From Chryseobacterium carnipullorum (GTDB lineage: Bacteria; Bacteroidota; Bacteroidia; Flavobacteriales; Weeksellaceae): 64,000 nucleotides of DNA. The stretch's first letter is position 1; every line of letters starts with the position of its first letter. The position numbers and the translations under genes were made by a program. Location: assembly GCF_900142785.1 (NCBI RefSeq), contig NZ_FRCD01000012.1:1-64000 (forward strand). The letters are read 5' to 3'. Positions 8,666 to 19,900 of the stretch are shown piece by piece. The notes beneath the pieces were generated by a model, which was given only the letters and a program-made list of their open reading frames with translations, ran no database searches and was not told the DNA's origin.

Positions 8666-9115
8666 ATGGCAGATGAAATACAGATTTTAAAAGATTTTGT
8701 TGAAGGGAAAGTTTCAGATTATGATTTTGAGCAACAACTTTATATAAATTCAGCATTGGAGAAATTGCTTTCAGACTCAGCGGTTAATTGGTACGGAACC
8801 TACTTACAGGGTACAACAGCTTTCCTATACTTAATCGGTCAAAACTATAAAAATACTGAGGGACGTTTAAATGCTCACGAAACAGTACAACTGTTTTTAA
8901 ATAAAATAGGAATTGAAGTCGTGACTTCTGCAAAACATACCGATGATTATGAACTGTTGCTCCGTATATGCCCTAAATTTATTGATGCGGAAGCAGATTT
9001 TATTGAAAAATATATTGTACCGGAAGACAAAACCCTTTCAAAAGCTGAGCGGAAACAGTATATGAAACAGCGGTATGCAGAACTTTTTAAATACCAGACA
9101 AAACCACCGAAATGA
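8666..9115 (+). CDS. Hypothetical protein, possible orphan immunity protein
   Basis: A 149-residue soluble, mainly helical acidic protein starting MADEIQILKDFVEGK. It has no signal peptide or membrane segment. I do not recognise a named domain. Its size and composition, and the directly following remnant of another small protein, resemble orphan immunity genes left from polymorphic toxin loci. That reading is inference. The ATG start follows an AT-rich leader, as usual in this phylum. It lies in a decaying region between mreB and the polyketide locus. Confidence 0.55.
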   Translation: MADEIQILKDFVEGKVSDYDFEQQLYINSALEKLLSDSAVNWYGTYLQGTTAFLYLIGQNYKNTEGRLNAHETVQLFLNKIGIEVVTSAKHTDDYELLLRICPKFIDAEADFIEKYIVPEDKTLSKAERKQYMKQRYAELFKYQTKPPK

Positions 9116-9274
9116 ATACAGAATCCGGATTGGCCCATCAAAAATGAGAAACCTTTGTACTTTCTAGGACAGGTAGACCTTAAAAAAGGAGAACTATTCC
9201 ACGATGAGGGAAGTATCTTTCTGTTTATAGATGCCGAAACAGGAATCGTTGAGACGGTAAAACAATTATATTGA
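9116..9274 (+). pseudogene. C-terminal fragment of a small protein
   Basis: Directly after the stop of the previous gene, in another frame, 51 codons read as natural protein: PDWPIKNEKPLYFLGQVDLK, then a GSIFLFIDAETG segment, to a TGA at 9272. There is no start codon in frame. The NEKPLYFLGQVDL segment resembles the core of DUF1963/YwqG-type or related immunity proteins. It appears to be the 3' remnant of a gene whose front half was deleted. Confidence 0.45.
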
Positions 9275-9890
9275 AAATAAATTACAGTCTATTAAAATTA
9301 ACTGTCAAGGAATTTTTCCGACCAGAGTCTTTACAACTGTACAGGCTTTATTTTTTTGATTTAGCAATGAGTAGTTTTTTTAATCTTCTTATTTTCATGG
9401 CGTTGCTTCCTGGTGATGTTGTTTTTTTTAATAAAAAATCTCTTGAATTTTTATCACTGAATATTTTATTTCCGATTTATCTGATCTTTTTCATACGATG
9501 ACGGAAGTCAGTTTTTCCAGATTTCATCCGGCTTTATAGGTGTGTTATCTTTATGTAATATTAGAAAAATAATTCTCTTATTTTTGATTTATTATATTTT
9601 TTATTTCTATATTTGCTTTAAATTATCACTTATAAACCTTTATAATTGAATCGTATAGACTGTACCGTCTTATTTCTGATAATAAAAATATAAACTGCAT
9701 TTTTTGATATTATTTAAATTCATAATAATTTATTGTTAATAATTTATTATTAAATTTCATTTATGGTTGAAAATGTAGTATAAATTTATTATTTTTATTC
9801 CCTGATAAATGATAAATGCTGATTTGTGCCGAAAGGTGTAGCATTTATTAATGAAGTTTTCCCAGTTATTATCTCAATACCATAAATGCA
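9275..9890. other. AT-rich leader region of the polyketide operon
   Basis: This 616-base stretch is very AT-rich and contains no convincing gene. A 76-codon frame at 9271-9501 would need a TTG start and is hydrophobic by composition, so I leave it out. A candidate promoter is listed separately. The strong drop in GC against the coding sequence that follows is what is expected of a regulatory leader. Confidence 0.5.
9703..9733 (+). promoter_or_regulatory. Candidate promoter of the polyketide/glycolipid operon
   Basis: TTTG at 9703-9706, a 19-base spacer and TAATTTAT at 9726-9733 approximate the Bacteroidetes consensus, with 5 of 6 fixed positions in the -7 box. It would give a leader of about 150 bases. 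The surrounding sequence is so AT-rich that chance matches are likely. Confidence 0.3.
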
Positions 9891-12800
9891 ATGAAAAATT
9901 TAACCATTATTGGATTAACGCCTTTTGAAAAGCCGGATGTGAATCTTATGTCTAAACTGCACCAGGCGGGTGCGTTTCCCATCTTAAGTTTAGGACAGGA
10001 CCTGGCAGATGCTCAGGAAGCTCTGGATCAACTTGACCAGACCGATGTACCTTCATTTGGTATTTGCTTCGCTGATGATACCTTCATCTCACTTAAGATC
10101 CCGAAAAAAGTGAGGTTTGCGATCTTTCCCTCCGGTGTTTCTATGAGTGTTGCTCCTGATTTACCGGTTATTTATCAGGTAAACAGTCTGGATCAAGCCC
10201 TGAAGGCCGAACAGTCTGGAGCGGAAGGGATTATTATAAAAGGAAATGAGGCAGGAGGACTGGTAGGCTATGAATCAACATTTGTATTGTTTCAGCGTAT
10301 TATCAAAGAAATCAGTGCCATACCTGTATGGGTACAGGGAGGAATAGGCCTCCATACCGCAGCAGCTGTAAAAGCGCTGGGAGCCACTGGTGTCGTACTG
10401 GATAGTCAGCTTGCCATGTTTCCTGAAAGTTCTGTTCCACAGGATGTAAAAGATCTATGCTCAAAACTGAACGGGACCGAAACAAGGATTATTGCTAACC
10501 ATCGCGTATTGGTAAGGCCCAACTCACCTGTCTTACAGGAAGATGTAAATGCTGAAGAACTTAGATCACATTTTACTGATCTTGATCCAGCCAATAGTTA
10601 TATTCCTATGGGGCAGGATATTTCGTTGGCGGTAGATCTCTATGAAGATTTCAAAACTCTTAAAAAACTGATTTTTGGTTTCAAAGAAGCGATGTATGGT
10701 CATCTGAAGCAGGCAAAAGCCCTTAAGGTAATCGATCAGAACAATATAATGGCCAAACAGCTGGGGCTTCGTTATCCTATTGCACAAGGACCAATGACCC
10801 GTGTCAGTGATGTTCCTTTATTTGCTAATGCAGTTGCAGAAGCGGGAGCTTTACCTTTCGTAGCTTTATCCTTACTTAAAGGAGAGGCTGCCAAAGCTTT
10901 GGTAATGGATACTAAAAAACTGGCGGGCGAAAAAACATGGGGAGTAGGGATTCTTGGATTTGCCCCTCAGGAATTGAGAGAAGAACAGACATCCTATATA
11001 TTAGAGGCTAAACCTTCTGTAGTTCTTATCGCCGGAGGAAGACCGGCACAGGCTAAAGTATTTGAAAAAGCTGGAATAACAACCTTTCTGCATGTTCCTT
11101 CCCCTGCACTATTGGATATTTTCCTGAAAGAGAGAGCAACTAATTTTATCTTTGAAGGACGCGAATGTGGTGGCCATGTAGGCCCGCTTTCAAGCATGGT
11201 TCTTTGGGAGAAACAGATTGAAAGAATCTTAAAAGAAGATCATCCTGAAAAGATCAGTGTATTTTTTGCGGGTGGAATCCATAATGCTTTTTCAACCGCG
11301 TTTGTTTCCATCATGGCGGCTCCACTGGCAGCGCGAGGCGTAAAAGTAGGGGTATTGATAGGAACCGCATACCTATACACTGAAGAAGCCGTACAAACCG
11401 GAGCGATTCAGCAGGAATTTCAGCTACAAGCCATGCAGGCTAAAGACACGGTCTTATTAGAAACAGCACCGGGACACGAAACCCGTTGTTTAAATACAGC
11501 TTTTGCCCAACATTTCAGCACGGAGAAAACCAAACTTCTGGCAGCTGGAATGGATAAAAAAGAAGTTTGGGAAAAGCTTGAAAAATTAAACGTAGGCCGT
11601 CTTCGGATTGCTGCTAAAGGTGTTGAACGTCAGGGAGATCAATTGATCAATATCCCAACCAGCGAACAGCTGGATCTGGGAATGTATATGATCGGACAGG
11701 TCGCTACCATGCAAAACCGCGTGATCTCCGTTGCAGCCCTTCATCAGAATGTAAGTATTGATAATTATCAATATATTGAACAGGCAGCTTTGCCGGAAGA
11801 ACCGTCATCAACAGAAAAACCACTGGATGTGGCTATTGTTGGGATGGAATGTATTTTTCCGGGGGCAAAAAACCTCGAAGAATACTGGCGAAACATTATA
11901 TTAGGAAGAGACAGCGTCACAGAAGTGCCTGATGAACGCTGGAATAAAGAACTGTATTACCATCCCGATTCAGACGGACCGGATGTATCTCACTCGAAAT
12001 GGGGCGGATTTATTCCAAAAATTGATTTCGATCCTTTAGCATTCGGAATTCCTCCGCAATCTCTGGCAGCCATTGAGCCAACACAGCTGTTGACCTTATT
12101 GGTTGCCAAACGGGCGATGGAAGATGCAGGCTATGGAGAAAAACAGATCAACAGAGAAAACATTTCTGTAATTATAGGTGCTGAAGGTGGGAATGACCTG
12201 GCCAACAGCTATAGTTTCAGAGGATATTATAAGCAGGTATTTGGAGAACTTCATGAAGAGGTGAAGCAGGCATTTCCACATACCACAGAAGATTCGTTCC
12301 CGGGTATTCTGGCCAATGTGATCGCAGGCAGGATTACGAACCGTCTGGATCTTGGAGGAAGAAATTTCACGGTAGATGCAGCGTGTGCTTCTTCTTTGGC
12401 AGCTATTGATTTAGCCTGTCAGGAATTGATATTAGGAAAATCAGATATGGTTCTTGCAGGAGGAGCGGATTTACATAACGGAATCAATGATTACCTGATG
12501 TTTTCAAGTACGCACGCCCTTTCAAGAAAAGGAAGATGTGCAACATTTGATGGGGAAGCTGACGGGATTGCCCTTGGAGAAGGGGTGGCGATTCTTGTCT
12601 TAAAAAGATATGAAGATGCCGTTCGCGATGGCGACCGTATTTATTCTGTAATCAAAGGAGTAGGAGGATCAAGTGATGGAAAAGCACTAGGTCTTACAGC
12701 TCCAAGAAAAATAGGACAGGTACGTGCTTTGGAACGTGCGTATTCCCAAGCAGGGATTAGTCCTGCGACTGTTGGTTTAGTGGAAGCCCACGGAACCGGG

Positions 12801-15800
12801 ACTGTCGTAGGAGATAAAACCGAGCTCAGCGCTTTGACCAATTTATTCAGCCGTTCAGGAGCAATACCGGGACAGACTCACTTAGGTTCCGTAAAAACAC
12901 AGATCGGACATACCAAATGTGCAGCTGGATTGGCTGGATTGATCAAAGCTTCTCTGGCAGTCTACCACGGGGTGAAACCTCCCACGCTTCATTTGCAGCA
13001 GCCCAATGCTTATTATAACGCTGAAACCAGTCCTTTTGCTTTTTATGCAGAAAGTGGATTGTGGACCGAGAAAAACCGTTATGCCGGAATCAGTGCTTTT
13101 GGATTCGGGGGAACCAACTTCCATACGGTCATTGCCAATCATCCTAAGCAGGATGATGCTGCAGTATTGCAATCGTGGCCGTCGGAATTATTTGTTTTCC
13201 GTGGAGAGACCTATGACGAAGCTAAAATCAAATTGGCCCAGATCAAGTCCTTATTAGAAATCAACGATGATATTCCTTTAAAAGATATGGCCTACAGTTT
13301 AGCGGTCGATTCAGAAAAACCAATTCAGCTAAGCATGGTCGCCGATACTACTGAACATTTGATGATGAACATCGAACTGGCATTATCAGGCATTGAAAGC
13401 AAAGATACATTTACAGTCAACAGACGTGATGGTAAAGTAGCATTCCTGTTCCCAGGACAAGGCAGTCAGAGAATCAACATGGCTCGAGATCTGTTCGTCG
13501 CTTTTCCGGCCATGCGTAACCTGATTGAAGGATATCCTGAACTCGAAAAAGTAGTTTTCCCTTCCGCTACCTTTAATGAAGCTGCTTTAAAACAGCAAAA
13601 AGAAGCCATTAAAGATACCCGTCTGGCACAACCTATTTTGGGAATAGTTGACCTCGCGCTGGCTAAATTCCTTCAATCGCTGGACATTGTTCCGGATATG
13701 GTGGCAGGCCACAGCTATGGTGAATTACCAGCTTTATGTTTTGCCGGCGTTTTTGAAGAAGAAAAACTGGTTGATTTGAGTATTCAAAGGGCTCACGCTA
13801 TTTTAGATTCAGTAGAAGGCGGAGATCCGGGTACGATGATTGCGGTGAGCACCACAAGAGAAAAGTTACAGCCGATATTGGACAAAACTGAGGGCTGTTA
13901 TCCGGTTAATTATAACGCTCCAACCCAATGTGTGGTAGCAGGAAGTACACCGGCGATCAACAAATTAATGGAAATCCTTAAGCAGGAACGTATTTCTGCC
14001 AAGAAATTAGAAGTTGCCTGTGCATTCCATAGTCCGTTATTAGCCAAATCTAAAGGCTTGTATGATGAGGTCTTACAAGAGATTCCTTTCAGAGAAATGC
14101 AGATTCCGGTGTGGTCAAATACCAGTGCAAAAGTATATCCAGCAAGTCCATGTGAAATCAAAGAAAGACTGACGGATCATCTGGTACAACCCGTGAGATT
14201 TGTAGAAGAAATTCAGGCGATGTATGAGGACGGAGCCAGAATATTCATCGAAGTAGGTCCAGGGAAAGTCCTTTCCGGATTGACGAAATCCTGCTTAGAA
14301 AAAGATCAGCTGATCCTGTATGTAGAAGACAGCAACCGAAATAAACTGAGCCATCTTCTTTCCATGCTGGCGCAATATCTTGGAACTGGCAGAAGCTTCA
14401 GCATTGAAAAACTTTTCGATGGCCGTAATGCCAGACTGATTCAGATAGACCAGCCTGAACTGTATAAGAAAAATCCAGCCATCTGGCGTGTGAACGGACA
14501 GACGGCCCATCCAACCACAGGTAACTTGCCATCTAATGGTGCGTTACCGATACTAAAACCTATTCCCATGAACAATTTCACTAATACCCATCAAACTCCT
14601 GTAGCCGAACATCAGCCTGCCGCTGAACGTATGCTGCACGAATATTTAAATACCATGAATCAGCTGATCCAGGCACAGCGTGATGTGATGCTTTCCTTCC
14701 TGGGACAGAATCCACAAGTCAGCTCTGCACCTGTTTATGCTGCGCCGGTACACTCACCAATGAACGATCGTTTGGTGACAATTCCTGCACAGCCGGTTAA
14801 TGTAGAAAAGCCTGCTGCTGTTGCGGTAAAACAGGCTCCGGTAAAAGATATTAAAACCTTGTTGCTACAGGTGGTCAGCGATAAAACAGGATATCCACAC
14901 GAAATGCTCGGGATGGAAATGGATCTGGAAGCAGATTTGAGCATCGACTCTATCAAAAGGGTAGAAATCATAGGAACGCTTCGCAGTGAACTGGGAGCGC
15001 TTACATCAGATCATGCCAATGAAGATACAATCATGGAAAAATTAGCCTCGATCAAAACTTTAAATGGTTTGGTTTCCTGGTTGACAGAATTTACAGGAAC
15101 TCCAATAGCTGCTCCTGAAAAAAACGGATCTGCGGTAACATCTGCATCAGAAGTAAAAAGTAAATCTGCATTCTCTCTTGAAGAACTTCAGCATGTCATT
15201 CTGGATATTGTCAGTGAAAAAACGGGTTATCCAAAGGAAATGCTTGGATTGGATCTCGATCTGGAAGCAGATTTAAGTATTGATTCCATCAAGCGTATGG
15301 AGATTATCGGAGATCTTAAAACCAAAATCGGTTTTGGAGAAGATATGGATCAGGCGGACGACCTGATGGAGAAGCTGGCTGCTATAAAAACACTAAAAGG
15401 ATTGGCCTCATGGATCAGCGAAATGAGCGGAAACAACGATGCTGAGCCCGTACAAAATGGACTGTCGCGTCTTCGTTTTGGTTTGACTCCCACTGATGTT
15501 TCTACGGAACAGAATACTGAAATCATAAAGGGAAAACGTTTCGCGATTACACAGGACAACAGTTCGCAAACGCGGGCAATCAAAACTGCTCTTGAAAAAT
15601 ATGGTGCCATCGCAGAATTGGTAGATACAGAGAAAGATCTAAAGGATTTTGATGGACTGATCATTCTGGATCTGTTCTCCTCAACCGTAAAACACAGCAT
15701 CATTGATCACGTAGATCAGATCAAGAAACTGGATCTTGATAAAGCCAAATGGGTGTATCTGATTTCAGACATTCCTGCTCATATTCAGGAACTGACTGAT

Positions 15801-16886
15801 ACCCGTCTTTTACGTCATTACAAAGGTTATCCCGGACTTTTCAAAAGTTTAGCGAGAGAATTTGAACAAACCTCTTGCAGACTGATCAGTCTGAGTACGC
15901 CACAGGAAGTTGATCAGATTACGGAGATTGCTTTAAAAGAAATATTAACCACAGATAAACCTTCCGAAGTCGTTTACAAACACGACCAAAGACATAAAAT
16001 AGATATGATCCCTTCTCCATTGTCAACGAGCCTTGAAGAAGCACATATCCAGCTGGATCAGGAATCTGTAGTCCTGGTACTTGGTGGCGGGCAGGGAATC
16101 ACTGCTGAATTGGTGAAGCATATGTCCGGAGCCTATCCATGCACCTATATTTTGGTGGGAAGATCAGCAGATCCGAGAGATGTCATAGCAGACCTTAAAG
16201 AAGTGGAAGCGATGAAAACCAAGGAAGAAATAAGAAGTTATCTTATTAAAACCGGAACATTCACTTCTCCTGCTGAAATAGAAAAAGAGACCGTAAGAAT
16301 TTTCAAAAACAATCAGATCCTCCGTACGATCCGTGATATGGAACAACTGGGAAGTAAGGTAGTATACCAATCTTTAGACCTTTGTGACGAAGAAGGATTA
16401 TCAGATTTGATCAAAAATATTTACGATAAGTACGCCCGTTTAGACGGAGTCATTCATGGAGCAGGTCTTTTGGAAGACAAACTGTTCAGACAGAAGACAT
16501 CCAGCTCATTTGAGCGTGTATTCGATACAAAAGTAAAACCGCTTCGTGTATTGGCAGAACAACTTCGAGCTGACTGTCAGTTTGTAGTGCTCTTCTCAAG
16601 TATCGCTTCGGTATATGGAAATAAAGGTCAGACAGATTATGCTGCGGCCAACTCTGTACTGGATGATTATGCGAAAGCTTTAAACAAAAAATTAAAAGGA
16701 AAAGTAATTTCCATCAACTGGGGTCCATGGAAAGGAGCCGGAATGGTTTCATCAACGCTGGAAACAGAATACGAACGTCGTGGAATCTCTTTAATTCCAT
16801 TGGACCAGGGAAAAGAAATTTTTCTTAATGAGATCAAATACGGAACCGAAAGTCAGGTATTGATCATGTCAGGAAGCAACTGGTAA
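9891..16886 (+). CDS. Iterative type I polyketide/PUFA-like synthase: NMO-NMO-KS-AT-ACP-ACP-KR
   Basis: A 2331-residue megasynthase. Residues 1-235 form a first nitronate-monooxygenase/PfaD-like flavin barrel, in which the EAGGH motif is EAGGL (Leu124). Residues 290-600 form a second barrel with ECGGHVG intact (His429). The ketosynthase (about 645-1075) carries Cys832 in DAACASS, His967 in EAHGTGT and His1007 in IGHTK, a complete triad. The acyltransferase has GHSYGE with Ser1275. Two acyl carrier domains carry the phosphopantetheine serines Ser1687 and Ser1799, both in DLSIDSIKR. The C-terminal ketoreductase has GGGQGI near 2064 and Tyr2250 in the DYAAANS segment. Together with the next gene this supplies KS, AT, ACP, KR, DH and ER activities, as in PUFA-type synthases, but with the enoyl-reductase module fused at the front. 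It heads an eight-gene operon and probably builds a reduced acyl chain iteratively. Confidence 0.9.
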   Translation: MKNLTIIGLTPFEKPDVNLMSKLHQAGAFPILSLGQDLADAQEALDQLDQTDVPSFGICFADDTFISLKIPKKVRFAIFPSGVSMSVAPDLPVIYQVNSLDQALKAEQSGAEGIIIKGNEAGGLVGYESTFVLFQRIIKEISAIPVWVQGGIGLHTAAAVKALGATGVVLDSQLAMFPESSVPQDVKDLCSKLNGTETRIIANHRVLVRPNSPVLQEDVNAEELRSHFTDLDPANSYIPMGQDISLAVDLYEDFKTLKKLIFGFKEAMYGHLKQAKALKVIDQNNIMAKQLGLRYPIAQGPMTRVSDVPLFANAVAEAGALPFVALSLLKGEAAKALVMDTKKLAGEKTWGVGILGFAPQELREEQTSYILEAKPSVVLIAGGRPAQAKVFEKAGITTFLHVPSPALLDIFLKERATNFIFEGRECGGHVGPLSSMVLWEKQIERILKEDHPEKISVFFAGGIHNAFSTAFVSIMAAPLAARGVKVGVLIGTAYLYTEEAVQTGAIQQEFQLQAMQAKDTVLLETAPGHETRCLNTAFAQHFSTEKTKLLAAGMDKKEVWEKLEKLNVGRLRIAAKGVERQGDQLINIPTSEQLDLGMYMIGQVATMQNRVISVAALHQNVSIDNYQYIEQAALPEEPSSTEKPLDVAIVGMECIFPGAKNLEEYWRNIILGRDSVTEVPDERWNKELYYHPDSDGPDVSHSKWGGFIPKIDFDPLAFGIPPQSLAAIEPTQLLTLLVAKRAMEDAGYGEKQINRENISVIIGAEGGNDLANSYSFRGYYKQVFGELHEEVKQAFPHTTEDSFPGILANVIAGRITNRLDLGGRNFTVDAACASSLAAIDLACQELILGKSDMVLAGGADLHNGINDYLMFSSTHALSRKGRCATFDGEADGIALGEGVAILVLKRYEDAVRDGDRIYSVIKGVGGSSDGKALGLTAPRKIGQVRALERAYSQAGISPATVGLVEAHGTGTVVGDKTELSALTNLFSRSGAIPGQTHLGSVKTQIGHTKCAAGLAGLIKASLAVYHGVKPPTLHLQQPNAYYNAETSPFAFYAESGLWTEKNRYAGISAFGFGGTNFHTVIANHPKQDDAAVLQSWPSELFVFRGETYDEAKIKLAQIKSLLEINDDIPLKDMAYSLAVDSEKPIQLSMVADTTEHLMMNIELALSGIESKDTFTVNRRDGKVAFLFPGQGSQRINMARDLFVAFPAMRNLIEGYPELEKVVFPSATFNEAALKQQKEAIKDTRLAQPILGIVDLALAKFLQSLDIVPDMVAGHSYGELPALCFAGVFEEEKLVDLSIQRAHAILDSVEGGDPGTMIAVSTTREKLQPILDKTEGCYPVNYNAPTQCVVAGSTPAINKLMEILKQERISAKKLEVACAFHSPLLAKSKGLYDEVLQEIPFREMQIPVWSNTSAKVYPASPCEIKERLTDHLVQPVRFVEEIQAMYEDGARIFIEVGPGKVLSGLTKSCLEKDQLILYVEDSNRNKLSHLLSMLAQYLGTGRSFSIEKLFDGRNARLIQIDQPELYKKNPAIWRVNGQTAHPTTGNLPSNGALPILKPIPMNNFTNTHQTPVAEHQPAAERMLHEYLNTMNQLIQAQRDVMLSFLGQNPQVSSAPVYAAPVHSPMNDRLVTIPAQPVNVEKPAAVAVKQAPVKDIKTLLLQVVSDKTGYPHEMLGMEMDLEADLSIDSIKRVEIIGTLRSELGALTSDHANEDTIMEKLASIKTLNGLVSWLTEFTGTPIAAPEKNGSAVTSASEVKSKSAFSLEELQHVILDIVSEKTGYPKEMLGLDLDLEADLSIDSIKRMEIIGDLKTKIGFGEDMDQADDLMEKLAAIKTLKGLASWISEMSGNNDAEPVQNGLSRLRFGLTPTDVSTEQNTEIIKGKRFAITQDNSSQTRAIKTALEKYGAIAELVDTEKDLKDFDGLIILDLFSSTVKHSIIDHVDQIKKLDLDKAKWVYLISDIPAHIQELTDTRLLRHYKGYPGLFKSLAREFEQTSCRLISLSTPQEVDQITEIALKEILTTDKPSEVVYKHDQRHKIDMIPSPLSTSLEEAHIQLDQESVVLVLGGGQGITAELVKHMSGAYPCTYILVGRSADPRDVIADLKEVEAMKTKEEIRSYLIKTGTFTSPAEIEKETVRIFKNNQILRTIRDMEQLGSKVVYQSLDLCDEEGLSDLIKNIYDKYARLDGVIHGAGLLEDKLFRQKTSSSFERVFDTKVKPLRVLAEQLRADCQFVVLFSSIASVYGNKGQTDYAAANSVLDDYAKALNKKLKGKVISINWGPWKGAGMVSSTLETEYERRGISLIPLDQGKEIFLNEIKYGTESQVLIMSGSNW

Positions 16887-16905
16887 CCCTCTGTATACGA
16901 TAACT

Positions 16906-19900
16906 ATGAAAAAAACAGATGTTGCTGTCATTGGCTTATCCTGTGTCTTTCCCGGGGCACAGGATGCCAGCACTTTTTGGCAGAATATTGTCAATAAAGT
17001 AGATTCTACCCAATCGGCTCCGGCGGATAGGATTGATCCTGTACACTTCAGTGATGCTACCAGTCCTGTTGACAGATTTTACTGTAAACGTGGTGGATTT
17101 ATTTCAGATTATGAATTTGATCCAACCGCTTTTGGGATTTTACCCTTAGCCGTTGAAGGGACAGAACCGGATCATTTGCTAACCCTTGATCTGGTACAAA
17201 AAGCCCTGGAAGATGCCGGTGTATTTCAAAAGGGAACATCCCTTGAAAAAACAGGAATCATCATTGGTAAAGGAAACTATACCGGTCCCGGAGCGACCCG
17301 TGCTATCGAAATTGTGCGAACCGGAGAACAGATTTCTTCGTTATTGCAGGAATTGTTACCCCAGGTATCTTCAGCAGATATCGAAAAGGTGAAGCATGCT
17401 TTCCAGGAACGGAAAGGACGTTTCGCAGCAGATACAGCCATGGGACTGATTCCCAATCTGGTTGCCTCTTTAGTTGCCAACCGTTTCAATCTGGGAGGTG
17501 CTGCTTTTACAGTAGATGCCGCCTGTGCCAGTGCCCTGATTGCAGTAGATCATGCCGTTCAGGAACTGAACCGTGGCCGTTGTGATATGGTTATCGCGGG
17601 AGGTGTGCATACCGGACAGAATGCTGCTTTCTGGAGTATTTTTGCCCAGTTGGGAGCTTTGTCTCATCAACAGCAGATCAAGCCGTTCAGTATGGATGCA
17701 GACGGATTATTAATTGGTGAAGGCTGTGGTTTCGTCGTGTTAAAACGAATGGAAGACGCAGTCCGTGATCAGGATAAAATCTACGCCGTGATCAAAGGCG
17801 TTGGCGTAAGCAGCGATGGTAACGGAATCAGCGTCATGAGTCCATCCGTTAAAGGTCAGCTTAAAGCGTTGCAACAAGCCTGGATTAATGCAGATCTGGA
17901 TGAAAAACAGATTGGATATCTTGAAGCTCACGGCACAGGAACACCACTTGGAGATAAAACAGAGCTTCAGACCTTAGCGCAGTTTTTCACTAAAGAAGAA
18001 ACAACCCAGGCTGCAGGAATTGGATCTGTTAAATCCAATATCGGGCATGCTATGCCGGCTGCCGGGATCGCAGGTTTAATCAAGACCTGCCTGGCGCTTC
18101 ATCATGATACTTTACCCCCTACATTATATTGTGAAAATCCAATTGCAGATATGGAGCAGACCCGTTTTGCTCCGGTACAGGAACCGAAAAGCTGGTCAAA
18201 AACAGGCTTGCCGAAAGTAGCGGCAGTCAATGCCTTCGGATTTGGAGGGATCAATGCACACGTTGTTTTGGAAGGCTATGATATGCCGAAAAAAGACCGT
18301 GTTTTGGTATTGGCAAGGCCCACTCATGAAGAACTGCTTTCAGCTTTAAAAAATAAAGAAAACAGAGTAGGTGAAGGGGATTACCGGATTGCTTTATTCG
18401 ACCCAACCCCTGAAAGAATAGAAAAAGCGATTAAAATTGTAGCTAAAGATAATCCATGGCGCAATAAACAGGATATCTGGTACACCAACACGCCTTTACT
18501 GAAAGATGGTGGTAAAATTGCCTTCGTATTTCCGGGGCTGGACGGCCTTGCGAAAGGCGAAGTAGACAGTGTCAGCCGTTATTTCGGATTGACCGAACCT
18601 ATCGAAACAGAAGGAGAAGGTTTATTAACGGACGCACTGGGTATTTTCAACAAATGCAGTATTCTTGACAACGCCCTGAAAAAACTGGGAATTGTTCCTG
18701 ATATGAATGCCGGACACAGCCTGGGAGAATGGCTGGCAGGATATTCCTCCGAACTGGCAGAAGTGAATTCTGTAAAAGCTTTGATCGATGTCCTTAATCC
18801 GGAAACCTTTGAATTAAAAGATTCCAGATTTATTGCGATCGGAGCGGGAATTGATGCGGTCAAGCCTTTTATCGATACCATTTCCAACCTCTATGTTTCC
18901 AATGATAACTGCCCTAATCAGGTAATCCTTTGCGGCAGTAATGAAGCCTTGGATGAATTGGTTCCATTATTAAAATCAAAACAGATCTTCCATCAGATTC
19001 TGCCGTTCCAGTCCGGTTTTCACTCGCCTTTTATCGCTGATCAACTGGAGGTTATCTTAGCAGGAATGGAAAAAGCACAGTTTCAACAGACGAAAATCCC
19101 ATTGTGGTCTGCAACGACTTTGGAACCGTATCCTGCCGATCAGGATGCGATCAGAAAACTAAGCGCAGAGCATTTGGTGCAGCCTGTCCGTTTCCGTGAA
19201 CTGACGGATAAACTGTATGAAGAAGGCGCAAAATTCTTTATTCAGATAGGCACCGGAGGATTGATCGGATTTATCGATGATACCTTAAAAGGAAAAGCAT
19301 TCAGTACCATTGCTTCCAGCGTAGCCACACGATCTGCACTGGCTCAGATTCAGCGTGTGGTAGCTGCGTTATTCGTGGAAGGTAAAACAGTGGCATTGGA
19401 CTTTTTAGAAATACAAAATCAATCCAAAAAATCAACAGGAAAGGGAATCAAATTACAGTTAGGTTCACCGATTATCCGCGATTTTAAAGAAATTCAAAAT
19501 CTGGCTCAGTCTTTTGAAATGCCAAAGCAAAATACCATTACTGCCACGGTAGCTAAAACCGGACATCCGCTTGTTCAGGCCTTCCAGGACAATATTTCTG
19601 ATATGATCCGCATGCAGGAAGAAGTATTGACGCTGTTTCAGAACCGTTCTGAAATTAAAGTGGCAAAACCCGTGATGCCTAAAGTACCGGTCAATAAGAA
19701 TTTCTCGAAACTTTTACAGGTTACTTTAGAAAGTCATCCTTACCTTATCGATCACAGTTTATTAAGACAACCCAAAGGATGGCATGAACTGGCTGATATG
19801 GAACCCGTAATTCCGATGACGATGATTTTTGAGCAGTTAGCAGAAATCGCACAGGCAGAAATTCAGGGTACACGGGTTCATAAAATTATGAATGTAAGTG

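Noticed and set aside
8505..8756. 83-codon minus-strand frame
   Set aside because: It overlaps the start of the better 149-aa gene and reads as random hydrophobic sequence; a different frame in the same stretch looks like a true remnant.
9271..9501. 76-codon hydrophobic frame upstream of the polyketide operon
   Set aside because: It needs a TTG start, lies in very AT-rich sequence where Phe/Leu/Ile codons arise by composition, and shows no recognisable features.
16906..18260. Possibility that the second ketosynthase is a chain-length-factor-type inactive KS as in PUFA synthases
   Set aside because: Cys207, His342 and His381 are all present, so it should be catalytically competent.
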